Assembly: GCA_964541075.1 (NCBI GenBank) | Contig: CAZIPZ010000034.1 | Location: forward strand, 1 to 25,159 | Source: CAZIPZ01 sp964541075 | GTDB taxonomy: Bacteria; Acidobacteriota; Terriglobia; 20CM-2-55-15 | Reading direction: 5' to 3' | Length of the DNA: 25,159 bases | Notes under the pieces: model-generated | Seen by the model: the letters and a program-made list of their open reading frames with translations, nothing else | Databases searched by the model: none | Told to the model about the DNA's origin: nothing | Part shown: in pieces, positions 14,427 through 22,571 of the stretch | Numbering within the stretch: the first letter of the stretch is position 1 | Layout of the letters: every line of letters begins with the position of its first letter | Position numbers and translations under genes: made by a program

Positions 14427-15830
14427 ATGGAAAAACGCTTAATGGACATTTTGCCCACCAGACGAGACGCTCTGAAATGGGGAGGCTTAGCGCTGGCCGG
14501 AACCTGGATCGATCGAGTGGTATGGCCGCTCAAGATTGAAGCGCAGGGAAAGGTGAATCCTCGGGGAACCGCTCGAAACGTTATCTTTATTGAAATGGGC
14601 GGCGCGATCAGTCACTCGGACTGTTGGGATTTGAAAGAGACGCGATTTACAAAGAAGGATTTCGATATCCGAAAGGTGTCGTCGGATGTGGCGATATCCA
14701 AAACGCTGTTCCCACGAATGTCTGAACAGATGAATCGCGTTGCTCTCGTCCGATCGATGAGGGCGATCGGTCTGTTGCATTTCAACGGACAATATCACAC
14801 GCAGACGGGCCGCGCACTCAACGCTGCTCTAGCCAAAGAGATTCCGGCATGGGGCTCCGTGATGGCAATGGAGTTGGAGTCTCGGCGGCGCGAGTCGGAC
14901 ACTTTTCCAACGTATATCAGTACGGGTTTGTCAAAAGCGCGTGCCGGCTCGATTGGCGCCGGATTCCTTCCACCTCGCTTTAGCGGGGTGGACTTCGACA
15001 CCGCTACAGTTCTACAGACCTTCGGCGGCGATAGTTCCGGCGTGAATCAGTTGCTAGAGGAGCGCTGGAACCTGCTCACAAGGTATTCCGAGTTGCCCGA
15101 TTCCGATGGCCGGTCCTTAGGTTCGCTTGGCGAGGAGTACAACGTCTATTACCAAAACGCACACCGAATCATTGGCGACCCCCGTTGGGCGAAGTGCTTC
15201 AAGGCGACCGACGATGAAAAGAAGCGATACGGTGATGACGAATATGGATTGGGATTGATTCTGGCCCGCAACCTGATTGCTGCGGATGCCGGCACGCGTC
15301 TTGTTTATGTCTACGACGGCGATCGCTGGGATCAGCACGTCAATATTTTCGAGCACAGTGCACCGGTCAGTCACTACACCAACTGCGTCCGCTGGGATAA
15401 GGGATTTGCAAGTCTCCTTGAAGATCTTTCCGCGATGCCAGGCAAAGAGCCCGGGAAGACGCTGCTGGACGAAACCATCATTGTCTCGACCAGCGAATTC
15501 GGCCGCACGCCTCAGATGAACCCGTCGAAGGGTCGCGATCACTATCGGTTCGCCTACACGACTTTGTGGGCGGGCGGCGGCGTGAAAGGCGGAAGAGCTA
15601 TCGGAAAGACAGATGAAATCGGCGCCTACTCCATTGAGACCGGATGGAAACACGCTGAACAACCATGGATGGATAACACTGTCGCGACAATGTACTCCGC
15701 CCTGGGCATCGATTGGACCAAGAGGATTGCCAATACGCCTTCCAAACGAGCGTATGAATACGTGCAGTCCGCGCCGGTTGGTGGCTCTGAGTTCATCAGC
15801 ACTGACGAAATTGCCGAGTTGTTCGTGTAA
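14427..15830 (+). CDS. DUF1501 protein (alkaline phosphatase/sulfatase-like fold) with twin-arginine leader
   Basis: The product is 467 residues, starting 15 nt after the DUF1549 gene with GGAGG before the ATG. The N-terminus has a twin-arginine signal (TRRDALKWGGLALAG, R12-R13), implying folded export through Tat, perhaps with a cofactor or metal. The body is DUF1501: NVIFIEMGGAISHSDCWDLKE, FPRMSEQMNRVALVRSM, FNGQYHTQTGRA, YVYDGDRWDQHVNIFEHSAP and IIVSTSEFGRTPQMNPSKGRDH. In this family the WDxH and EFGRTP segments resemble the metal-site segments of the alkaline phosphatase superfamily. It is the obligate genomic partner of DUF1549/DUF1553 proteins. Function is unproven. Confidence 0.9.
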   Translation: MEKRLMDILPTRRDALKWGGLALAGTWIDRVVWPLKIEAQGKVNPRGTARNVIFIEMGGAISHSDCWDLKETRFTKKDFDIRKVSSDVAISKTLFPRMSEQMNRVALVRSMRAIGLLHFNGQYHTQTGRALNAALAKEIPAWGSVMAMELESRRRESDTFPTYISTGLSKARAGSIGAGFLPPRFSGVDFDTATVLQTFGGDSSGVNQLLEERWNLLTRYSELPDSDGRSLGSLGEEYNVYYQNAHRIIGDPRWAKCFKATDDEKKRYGDDEYGLGLILARNLIAADAGTRLVYVYDGDRWDQHVNIFEHSAPVSHYTNCVRWDKGFASLLEDLSAMPGKEPGKTLLDETIIVSTSEFGRTPQMNPSKGRDHYRFAYTTLWAGGGVKGGRAIGKTDEIGAYSIETGWKHAEQPWMDNTVATMYSALGIDWTKRIANTPSKRAYEYVQSAPVGGSEFISTDEIAELFV

Positions 15831-15842
15831 CTGAGTCTTGGG

Positions 15843-15867
15843 GACCGGCCGCGCTTTGCGGCCGGTC
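15843..15867 (+). other. Perfect 10-bp GC-rich hairpin between DUF1501 and SUMF1-like genes
   Basis: GACCGGCCGC and GCGGCCGGTC form a perfect 10-bp stem around a GCTTT loop, 12 nt after the DUF1501 stop. No T-tract follows, so it is more likely an mRNA-processing, stability or attenuation element inside the operon than a full terminator. It also suggests the downstream start codon lies after 15867 rather than at the earlier in-frame TTG. Confidence 0.5.
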
Positions 15868-15876
15868 GAAGATCCT

Positions 15877-16812
15877 ATGGTGATGGCTGGAGGGCATGTG
15901 CGAAAAAGGTTGTTTATTAGTGCATGGTTAGGATTGCTCCTTTCCGGGATGCTCGTGCAAGCTAGCGCTCAGGCTGGCGGTTCGAGTCCGGCTTCAGGGC
16001 AAACGGCGGATCCAAGTGGGATGGTCCAGATTCCCGCTGGCGAATACTGGATGGGACGAACACACACCTGGTTTTACGATCAAATTGACTGGTTGGCTGA
16101 CGCCTTCAAGGATGATCGACCTTCTCATGTCGTCTTCCTAGATGCGTTTTACATGGACAAATACGAGATAACCAATACGGAGTATGAGGCGTTCGTCCTC
16201 GCGACGGGGCGCGCCAAACCGTGGCATTGGAGTGGCAGCCTCGGAAAAATCACGGCTGGCCAGGAGAAGTGGCCTGTCTACAACGTAACCTGGGATGACG
16301 CCGCCGCCTATTGTGCATGGGTGGGAAAACGTCTTCCGACCGAGGCTGAATGGGAAAAGGCCGCACGTGGTGGCTTGGATCGCAAGCTGTATCCTTGGGG
16401 TGACGAAGTGACCGGCATCAAGGGTCAAGGCGGCGGTCGTCGCGGTGGCGAAGGTTCAACTCCTCCTCCCCCGAAACTTGCACGGTGGGGATTTCCGAAT
16501 GGTCCGGCTCCGGTCGGTTCGTATCCCCCGAACGGATACGGTCTCTTTGACATGACCGGCAACGTGTATGAGTGGGTGTCGGACTGGTACGATGCCGACT
16601 ATTATGCCATTTCCCCTGAAAAGAATCCGGAAGGGCCGGAGACAGGGTTATACAAGATCTTGAGGGGCGGCGGATGGTCTAGCGGTGAAGGTGTACCTGC
16701 CTCTGCTACGGCCGGCCGGAACGTCCTCGGTGTTCATTATCGCAACTACGCCCCGAAATCTCAGGTCAGCAATGCTTTCGGATTCCGTTGCGTGAAATCC
16801 GCAGACAAATAG
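15877..16812 (+). CDS. Exported SUMF1/formylglycine-generating-enzyme-like protein without the catalytic cysteine pair
   Basis: The product is 311 residues from ATG 15877; ATG 15883 and GTG 15898 (preceded closely by GGAGGG) are alternatives that keep the signal peptide RKRLFISAWLGLLLSGMLVQASAQA. The mature part is a sulfatase-modifying-factor (SUMF1/FGE) C-type-lectin-like domain: MVQIPAGEYWMG, DAFYMDKYEITNTEYEAFV, PVYNVTWDDAAAYCAWVGKRLPTEAEWEKAARGG, YGLFDMTGNVYEWVSDWYD and FGFRCVKS. True FGE has a cysteine pair near the C-terminus. Here that stretch (LRGGGWSSGEGV ... GFRC) lacks it, so it probably is not a formylglycine-forming enzyme but a binding or structural domain. A glycine/arginine/proline-rich insert (KGQGGGRRGGEGSTPPPP) interrupts the middle of the domain. 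It probably belongs to the DUF1549-DUF1501 unit. Confidence 0.85.
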   Translation: MVMAGGHVRKRLFISAWLGLLLSGMLVQASAQAGGSSPASGQTADPSGMVQIPAGEYWMGRTHTWFYDQIDWLADAFKDDRPSHVVFLDAFYMDKYEITNTEYEAFVLATGRAKPWHWSGSLGKITAGQEKWPVYNVTWDDAAAYCAWVGKRLPTEAEWEKAARGGLDRKLYPWGDEVTGIKGQGGGRRGGEGSTPPPPKLARWGFPNGPAPVGSYPPNGYGLFDMTGNVYEWVSDWYDADYYAISPEKNPEGPETGLYKILRGGGWSSGEGVPASATAGRNVLGVHYRNYAPKSQVSNAFGFRCVKSADK

Positions 16813-16821
16813 CTCTTCCTC

Positions 16822-16854
16822 AAACAGGAGTCAGATGTAATCTGACTCCTGTTT
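16822..16854 (+). terminator. Strong stem-loop terminator after the SUMF1-like gene
   Basis: A perfect 15-bp stem (left arm AAACAGGAGTCAGAT, right arm its exact complement) closes on a GTA loop 9 nt after the SUMF1 stop. The following bases are pyrimidine-rich (TCCAGTTCTCCCTTCTTTTC) rather than a pure T-run. It marks the end of the DUF1549 cluster. Confidence 0.75.
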
Positions 16855-16888
16855 TCCAGTTCTCCCTTCTTTTCAAATCACAAAAGTT

Positions 16889-16917
16889 TTGACCGGGTCC
16901 CTGTGCTGTGCTCTCAT
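16889..16917 (+). promoter_or_regulatory. Candidate promoter for the GspE/PilB-like ATPase gene
   Basis: TTGACC (16889-16894) and TCTCAT (16912-16917) are spaced by 17 nt, just downstream of the terminator hairpin and 39 nt before the ATPase ATG. Five of six and four of six bases match the sigma70 consensus. Confidence 0.35.
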
Positions 16918-16955
16918 GAGTGTGCTTCTTTGCCATCCCTCCATAGGTGCATCTC

Positions 16956-18167
16956 ATGTCTCAATTGCCAGCCTTGGTCCAACGGGAAAAGCCGCGTCCA
17001 ACTGAAGACTCTCCGCCGGTCGTACGAATCCAAAAAATGATTTTTCAGGAGGCCACAACACTAGGTGCAAGCGACATCCACATTGAACCTGGACCGGAGT
17101 CCACCAAAGTCCGATATCGCGTGGATGGGGTGCTTCGAGACAGCATCGAGGTCCCGCGGTGGATGCACGACAATCTGGTTGTGCGGATCAAGGTGCTTGC
17201 GCGGTTGGACATCAGCGAGCGACGCCTTCCTCAAGACGGTCACATCACGGGAGACGAAGGCAGCGGAATGGATATTCGCGTTTCTGTCATCCCGACCCGG
17301 TGCGGCGAAAAGATTGTGATTCGTACGTTGCGTCGGGGCCGTTCCATGATCGCCCTTTCCGGGCTGGGTCTTCAGCCAGCCGTTGAGGAATCCTTGCATG
17401 CCCTTATCCGCCGGCCCCAGGGGATCCTCCTTTGTGTCGGTCCGACGGGCAGCGGAAAAACGACGACCCTATATGCCTGCATCGGCGAGATCAAAGAAGA
17501 GCCGCTGAATATCGTGACAATCGAGGATCCTATCGAGTATGAAATGCCTCGAATCAATCAAACTCAGGTCAACGAGAGAACCGGCTTAACGTTTTCAAGA
17601 GCGCTGCGCTCCATACTTCGACAGGATCCTGACGTCATACTCGTTGGTGAGATTCGAGACTCCGATACCGCCGAGACCGCATTTCACGCCGCAATGACCG
17701 GCCATCTTGTCCTTTCCACGCTTCACGCCACCGATGCGATATCCGCATTCTTCCGGCTGGCGGAGCTTGGGGTTGATCGGGCAGTGCTGGCCACGAGCGT
17801 GGTCGGAATAGTGGCGCAAAGGCTGGTGCGGTTGAACTGCTCAACATGCAGCGCCCCGGAATACCCGCGCCCGATTTACTTGAAGCGATTGTACATCCAA
17901 GAGGATAGGCAACTCGATTTGCGGAGAAGCCCGGGCTGCCCGGTCTGCAACTTCAGCGGGAGCAGCGGTCGGCTTGGTTTGTTTGAGTTGCTCGAAATCA
18001 ATAGATCACTCCGAAAAAAGATCATTTCGGGGGTGGACGACGAACTTCGTGGAGCCGCTCGGGATGGAGGCTTTGTCGGCATCACCGAACAAGCTGTCGA
18101 ACTCGCTTTGTCCGGGCGCGTTTCGCTTCATGAAGTCTATCGGAACTGCTTTTTTGGCGGAGAGTAG
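16956..18167 (+). CDS. GspE/PilB-type secretion or pilus assembly ATPase, short N-terminus
   Basis: These ATPases power type II secretion or type IV pilus extension from the cytoplasmic face of the inner membrane. The product is 403 residues from ATG 16956, with AGGTG 6 nt upstream. It carries the N2 domain signature ASDIHIEP and RVDGVL, Walker A GPTGSGKTT (162-170), the Asp box VTIEDPIEY, Walker B PDVILVGEIRDSDTAE, and the His box GHLVLSTLHATDA. A tetracysteine zinc site (C295, C298, C328, C331) is typical of GspE and PilB and absent from retraction ATPases such as PilT. The usual ~100-150 residue N1/MshEN domain, which binds the platform machinery or c-di-GMP, is missing, and no other secretion or pilus gene is in the window. 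It is therefore an orphan whose partners are unknown. Confidence 0.9.
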   Translation: MSQLPALVQREKPRPTEDSPPVVRIQKMIFQEATTLGASDIHIEPGPESTKVRYRVDGVLRDSIEVPRWMHDNLVVRIKVLARLDISERRLPQDGHITGDEGSGMDIRVSVIPTRCGEKIVIRTLRRGRSMIALSGLGLQPAVEESLHALIRRPQGILLCVGPTGSGKTTTLYACIGEIKEEPLNIVTIEDPIEYEMPRINQTQVNERTGLTFSRALRSILRQDPDVILVGEIRDSDTAETAFHAAMTGHLVLSTLHATDAISAFFRLAELGVDRAVLATSVVGIVAQRLVRLNCSTCSAPEYPRPIYLKRLYIQEDRQLDLRRSPGCPVCNFSGSSGRLGLFELLEINRSLRKKIISGVDDELRGAARDGGFVGITEQAVELALSGRVSLHEVYRNCFFGGE

Positions 18168-18277
18168 GCGGCCAAACCGAGGCTGCGAGTGATGGCTCAA
18201 TGTGCGCAAGGAAATATGAAAATAGCCGTCGGCGCCGTTGATCAGGAAAGGTCCGGAAGACGTGGTATCATCAAGCC

Positions 18278-18874
18278 ATGCGCAAGGATTCTTTAGCCGT
18301 TCTGTTGGTTGGCTTTACGATTGGATTCGGTGGCGTCTATGCATGGACTAAGCAACGCGCTCCGGCAATTGTTCGAGCTATTCCGCAGATGCCGGTTGCG
18401 ACTCCTTCCGCATCATCGGCAACGCCGCCATCGATGCCACCACCCTCCATTAATTCAGAACGCCTGGAAAGGCTCAGAGAGGCGATAACGAAAAATCCCA
18501 AGGACTTCGATGCACTGGTTGAGTTGGGAGCGATCAATTTCCAGCAGAAAAACATGGAGTTCGCGATTGGGTTCTTTGAAAAGGCTCTGGAAGTTCGGCC
18601 TACAGATATTGACCTCCGCATCAATCTTGGTGCAGCGATGTTTTATGGACGCCGGTTCGATGACTCTATTGAACAATTCAATAGAGCATTGGAAATGGAC
18701 GCGAACAATCCACAGGCGTTGTTCAACCTGGGCCTTGTAACATTGCATGGCAAGAATAATCCCAAAGGAGCTCTCCAAACGTGGGAGAAACTTGTCGAAA
18801 CGAACCCCACGTACGAACATGTGGACATCGTGAAGAGGGAGATCGTTCAGCTGAAGGAACAGCTGAAAAATTAG
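18278..18874 (+). CDS. Membrane-anchored TPR-repeat protein
   Basis: The product is 198 residues. Residues 4-22 (DSLAVLLVGFTIGFGGVYAW) are a single N-terminal membrane segment or uncleaved signal. A proline/serine-rich spacer follows to about residue 60. At least three tetratricopeptide repeats then run from about residue 65 to 170: DFDALVELGAINFQQKNMEF, DLRINLGAAMFYGRRFDDSI and NPQALFNLGLVTLHGKNNPK. The layout resembles the TPR scaffold proteins of cytochrome c maturation or generic periplasmic TPR proteins, but nothing specific identifies a partner. No strong RBS precedes ATG 18278. It lies 110 nt after the GspE-like ATPase gene; a functional link is possible but unproven. Confidence 0.82.
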   Translation: MRKDSLAVLLVGFTIGFGGVYAWTKQRAPAIVRAIPQMPVATPSASSATPPSMPPPSINSERLERLREAITKNPKDFDALVELGAINFQQKNMEFAIGFFEKALEVRPTDIDLRINLGAAMFYGRRFDDSIEQFNRALEMDANNPQALFNLGLVTLHGKNNPKGALQTWEKLVETNPTYEHVDIVKREIVQLKEQLKN

Positions 18875-18981
18875 TTTTTTCACGGGTGATTTTTTGGTGT
18901 CTCAGGACGTTCTAGGTCGTCTAAGGAAACTGTTGTGCAGTCGAAGTTGCTGATTCTATTGATTCGTTTCTGCGGGCTGGA

Positions 18982-19009
18982 TTGACATAGAAGCGTTCGT
19001 GCATAGAAT
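18982..19009 (+). promoter_or_regulatory. Sigma70-type promoter of htpX
   Basis: A perfect TTGACA (18982-18987) is followed after 16 nt by TAGAAT (19004-19009), about 18 nt before the htpX ATG. The leader is very short and contains the AAGGAG ribosome site. No CIRCE-type inverted repeat is visible nearby. Confidence 0.55.
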
Positions 19010-19027
19010 TGACCCTAAGGAGTTTTG

Positions 19028-19888
19028 ATGAACACGACAAAAACAATCGTTCTGATGGTTGGCCTTACGGTTCTCTTGGTCATGATCGGGGGTGCGTTCG
19101 GCGGCCGTAATGGAATGATCATGGCCTTCATATTCGCTAGCGCGATGAACCTTTTCAGCTATTGGTTCAGCGACAAGATCGTGTTGCGAATGTATGGCGC
19201 CCGGGAAGTCACGGAGCAGGATGCGCCTGTGCTTTATGGGGTCACGCGGGATTTGGCAATGAAGATGGAAATCCCAATGCCTAAGGTTTACGTCATCCCG
19301 ACGCAAGCGCTGAATGCTTTCGCAACGGGTCGTAATCCCAAGCACGCGGCAGTTGCTGCCACAGAAGGCATTATCCGGATGCTTAGCCGGGAGGAGTTGG
19401 CGGGCGTGATGGCGCACGAACTCGCGCATGTTCGTAATCGCGATATTCTTATTGGAACTATTGCAGCAACGATCGCTGGAGCGATCAGTATGTTGGCTAA
19501 TATGGCGCAGTGGGCGATGATTTTTGGGGGTGGAAGACGCAGCGATGACGAAGGTAACGGAAGCGCCATTGGGGCGATTGCCATGATCATCGTCGCACCT
19601 ATTGCGGCCGCGCTGATTCAGATGGCTATTTCCCGCTCCCGAGAATACCAGGCGGACGCAACAGGCGCGCGGGTGTGCGGCAACCCACTGTCGCTTGCTA
19701 ATGCATTGCGCAAGCTTCATCTCGGCGCACAGCGCATGCCGATGGACGCCAATCCGGCGACCGCTCACATGTTTATCGTGAATCCGCTTCGCGGCGGTGG
19801 ATTGGTGAACCTTTTCAGCACCCATCCTCCGATGGAAGATCGCATTGCACGGCTAGAAGCCATGGTTTATGGCCGTGCAGTCAGCTAA
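19028..19888 (+). CDS. htpX: HtpX membrane zinc protease (M48 family)
   Basis: HtpX is an inner-membrane metalloprotease that degrades misfolded membrane proteins, often under envelope or heat stress. The product is 286 residues from ATG 19028, with AAGGAG 5 nt upstream. Two N-terminal membrane segments (IVLMVGLTVLLVMIGGAFGG and MIMAFIFASAMNLF) are followed by the family motif NAFATGRNP, the zinc site HELAH (H130, E131, H134), two further membrane segments around 145-195, and the third zinc ligand in SREYQAD (E206). The C-terminal THPPMEDRIARLEAM is characteristic. All catalytic residues are present, in contrast to the broken M48 gene at 7731-8554. It appears to be a single-gene transcription unit. 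Confidence 0.96.
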   Translation: MNTTKTIVLMVGLTVLLVMIGGAFGGRNGMIMAFIFASAMNLFSYWFSDKIVLRMYGAREVTEQDAPVLYGVTRDLAMKMEIPMPKVYVIPTQALNAFATGRNPKHAAVAATEGIIRMLSREELAGVMAHELAHVRNRDILIGTIAATIAGAISMLANMAQWAMIFGGGRRSDDEGNGSAIGAIAMIIVAPIAAALIQMAISRSREYQADATGARVCGNPLSLANALRKLHLGAQRMPMDANPATAHMFIVNPLRGGGLVNLFSTHPPMEDRIARLEAMVYGRAVS

Positions 19889-19899
19889 TTGAAGCTTTA

Positions 19900-19950
19900 T
19901 TGGGATCGCGCCTCCGGCTGGTTAACACTGGATCCGGGGCGCAATCCCAA
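19900..19950. terminator. Inverted repeat between convergent htpX and acyltransferase genes
   Basis: TTGGGATCGCGCC and GGCGCAATCCCAA pair as a 12-bp stem with one mismatch around a ~25-nt partly pairing loop. It sits between two convergent stop codons and can act as a bidirectional terminator, although it lacks a clean T-run on either side. Confidence 0.5.
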
Positions 19951-19982
19951 CCTCTATCCAAGCTAGCGTCCGAGTCGGGAAG

Positions 19983-20909
19983 CTAGTACAGCGGCTGCGC
20001 ACCTTCCGGCCGGGTTTTCCACCTCTTGTGAATCCACAACCACTGCTCCGGATACTTTTTCACGTACCCTTCCAGAATCGTATTGAACAATCTCGTGTTC
20101 TCTATGACGTCTTTGGAGCTGTCGCCGGTGTTGATCAACTGCACGGGTGGATCGAATCGGAGGCGATGCTTTTTCATTTTGGGCTCCCATATTAGAAAAC
20201 CTGGCACGACTGCAGCTCCTGTCCTGAGCGCGAATGATGCTATTGCCGTCGTTGTAGCTGCGGGAATTCCAAAAAAATCCACGAAGACGCCTTCATCGCT
20301 GGTGGTGTTCTGATCGAAGAGGATCCCGACAGCTTCGTTCTGTCTTAGGGCTTTCAGGACTTCACGGCCGGCGCTGTTTCGCCAGATTGGAAGGTTTCCC
20401 CCCAGCGTGCGGTAATGCATGATCAATTGTTCGACTCGAAGATTGTCGATCGGCCGCACGATAAATTTCACAGGGTGCCCATAGATTGAGTGAGCGAATG
20501 AACTCAACTCCCACGCACCGAAGTGTCCAGTCAAATAGACTACGCCGCGGCCGCGCCTTAAACCTTCGAGGTAATTCTCCAATCCGTCGTGAAACACCAC
20601 GTCCGCGATGTTCTCTTTGCGCAGCTTCGGGAAGTGTGCGAATTCAACGAGCAACCGCCCGAGGTTGCCGAACGATCCACGAAGGATGCGAAGCCGTTCG
20701 GCTTCCGACAAGTCAGGAAAGGCCATTCGGAGATTTTGGAGGCCGGCAAGGCGCTGCCTGCGTGCGAGATGATAACCGAGCCATGCGACTGCGCTCGCAG
20801 CCCGATACGCTGCTGAGCGAGGCATCAAACCAAAGGTCTTCAGCAGCACCCAAGCGAGTGCGTACTCGATGAGTTCTTTCGCACCACCGTACATCCGTGG
20901 TATTTTCAC
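19983..20909 (-). CDS. LpxL/HtrB-family lipid A (lysophospholipid) acyltransferase
   Basis: LpxL/HtrB enzymes transfer acyl chains to lipid A precursors at the inner membrane during LPS assembly. The product is 308 residues from GTG 20909; ATG 20894 is the alternative, shortening it by five residues, and neither has a clear RBS. The N-terminal segment EYALAWVLLKTFGLMPRSAAYRAA is hydrophobic. LQNLRMAFPD, the catalytic HX4E motif GHFGAWE (H129, E134), GILFDQN and the FVDFFGIPAATTTAIASFALRTGAAVVP segment are family hallmarks, as is EQWLWIHKRWKTRP at the end. The gene is divergent from the ArnT-like glycosyltransferase with only ~20 nt between starts. Both products act on the cell envelope. Confidence 0.92.
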   Translation of the reverse strand: MKIPRMYGGAKELIEYALAWVLLKTFGLMPRSAAYRAASAVAWLGYHLARRQRLAGLQNLRMAFPDLSEAERLRILRGSFGNLGRLLVEFAHFPKLRKENIADVVFHDGLENYLEGLRRGRGVVYLTGHFGAWELSSFAHSIYGHPVKFIVRPIDNLRVEQLIMHYRTLGGNLPIWRNSAGREVLKALRQNEAVGILFDQNTTSDEGVFVDFFGIPAATTTAIASFALRTGAAVVPGFLIWEPKMKKHRLRFDPPVQLINTGDSSKDVIENTRLFNTILEGYVKKYPEQWLWIHKRWKTRPEGAQPLY

Positions 20910-20932
20910 ATACTTTTTGAGCGCCTATTGTG

Positions 20933-22507
20933 ATGAAACCCAGGCTGGGCCCGTATCTTGATCACATTATTCTGGCAGTCCTCGCATGCGCCTGTTATGC
21001 GATGTTCTTCCATGAACTCGGAGGCGTTGGCTTAATCGGCCCCGACGAGCCGCGTTACGCAGCCGTAGCACGCGAGATGCTCATGAGCGGCGATTACGTT
21101 ACGCCTCATCTCAACGGCTCGCCGTGGTTTGAAAAACCGCCTCTGATGTACTGGATCGCCGTGATCGGTTACACAATTTGTGGCATCAACGAATACGGTG
21201 CTCGATTTCCTTCGGCGCTCGGCGCGACGATATCGCTCTTTCTGATCTATTGGTGCGGCCGCCGGCTGTGGAGCAGGGCTGTGGGGTTTCTCGCGAGCCT
21301 CGTGCTGGCGACGTCGATCGGATGGTTTGCTTTTGCACGAGCCGCGTCCATGGATATGCCTCTTACTGCATGTCTAACTGCGGCTCTCGTTTTCTTTTTG
21401 TTCGGCTTTAACGATGAAACGCCGCGGCGTAAGATATGGTTCAACCTTTTCTACGCATCAATCGGGCTTGGTGTGTTGGCCAAGGGTCCAGTCGCAATAT
21501 TGCTGCCTGCAATCTCGCTATCGCTCTTTCTGCTGACCCGCGGCCGATTGCAGGACTGGCGCACGTGGAACCCGAAAGGACTTTGGATAGCGGCGGCAGT
21601 GGCGGCGCCTTGGTACGTACTCTGCACCATCGCGAACGGGTGGGAGTTCATCGACGTCTTTTTCATCAATCATAATCTCCAGCGATTCGCGACCACAATC
21701 CATGGCCACTACAGGCCGTTCTATTTCTACGGACCGGTTTTCCTGCTGCTGACATTCCCATGGACCTTCATGCTGATTCCTGCGATGCGACGGCGTTTCG
21801 GCAAGAATGAGCTGATTCTCGTCTGGTGGATGGTCGTCCCTCTGGTCTTCTACTCGCTCTCTGGATCGAAGTTGCCCGGCTATATTCTTCCTGTGGTTGC
21901 ACCCTTTGCGCTGCTCTGTGCGATGGCGCTATGGCAGCCCGCATCAAAATCTTTCAAGGCGGCGGTGTTCATCGAGGCAGGTACGCTGGCTTTCATCGGA
22001 GTCGCGTTTGGATTTTTCGGGCACATGATCAACGTCGATGCGCACGTCAGCGGTATGCTCATCGCCGCGATCACTTTTGGTTTCGCCGCTGTACTTGCGA
22101 TTTCCGCATTGTGGTTGAATCCTTCCTTTCTCGCCGCTTTCAACAGTGCGGTCATGGTTGTCATCGTCCTCACGGCAACCAACTTTGTTTTTCCTCGGTT
22201 CGATCAGGCGGATACGATGAGGCCTTGGAGCGAGGCGTTGAACAGAATTGCGACTAAGGATCAGATCATCTTCATGTACAAGCCCGACCGGTGGGTGGAG
22301 TACGGACTGGAGTACTATCGCTTCAGTCATGCACAGGCGCTTTTCTCTCCGGAGCAGCTTGCGGCAGTTGCAAAAAACGAACCGCGTATCTTATGTCTCG
22401 CCGAAGACAAAATCCTTCCTGAGCTGAGCGGCATGGGGAACGTCGATTTGGAGATCGTCGAATCGATTGGCAATCAGACGGCGTTCTGGGCCTGGCGCGT
22501 GGACTAG
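20933..22507 (+). CDS. ArnT-like membrane glycosyltransferase (GT83/PMT superfamily)
   Basis: The product is 524 residues from ATG 20933 (a GTG directly before it, at 20930, is also possible). It is an integral membrane GT-C enzyme that uses polyprenyl-phosphate sugars; ArnT adds aminoarabinose to lipid A, and relatives glycosylate proteins or other lipids. After an N-terminal membrane helix comes the catalytic first loop GPDEPRYAAVAREMLMSGDYVTPHLNGSPWFEKPPLMYWI, where the acidic DE pair and the EKPP motif are family-defining. Roughly eleven further hydrophobic segments follow, with KLPGYILPV in the expected place, and a small C-terminal soluble domain from about residue 440. No arnBCDF genes are here, so the sugar is unknown and the gene symbol is withheld. 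Confidence 0.88.
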   Translation: MKPRLGPYLDHIILAVLACACYAMFFHELGGVGLIGPDEPRYAAVAREMLMSGDYVTPHLNGSPWFEKPPLMYWIAVIGYTICGINEYGARFPSALGATISLFLIYWCGRRLWSRAVGFLASLVLATSIGWFAFARAASMDMPLTACLTAALVFFLFGFNDETPRRKIWFNLFYASIGLGVLAKGPVAILLPAISLSLFLLTRGRLQDWRTWNPKGLWIAAAVAAPWYVLCTIANGWEFIDVFFINHNLQRFATTIHGHYRPFYFYGPVFLLLTFPWTFMLIPAMRRRFGKNELILVWWMVVPLVFYSLSGSKLPGYILPVVAPFALLCAMALWQPASKSFKAAVFIEAGTLAFIGVAFGFFGHMINVDAHVSGMLIAAITFGFAAVLAISALWLNPSFLAAFNSAVMVVIVLTATNFVFPRFDQADTMRPWSEALNRIATKDQIIFMYKPDRWVEYGLEYYRFSHAQALFSPEQLAAVAKNEPRILCLAEDKILPELSGMGNVDLEIVESIGNQTAFWAWRVD

Positions 22508-22571
22508 CGCCCAACTTCATTCCTGAGTTTGAACTCCAAGGTAAGTTCTGTGTGAAATTCGGCGCCCGTTA

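Noticed and set aside
15843..15867. Hairpin considered as a rho-independent terminator after DUF1501
   Set aside because: No T-tract follows, and the SUMF1-like gene continues on the same strand within a few bases.
15877..16812. Annotation as an active formylglycine-generating enzyme for the DUF1501 'sulfatase'
   Set aside because: The C-terminal catalytic cysteine pair is missing, and DUF1501 shows no C-x-P-x-R sulfatase modification motif that I can find.
18956..19825. Long open frame (289 codons) on the - strand opposite htpX
   Set aside because: It mirrors the HtpX codons; the product is His/Arg/Asn-rich with no family features, while the + strand has the complete HtpX motifs.
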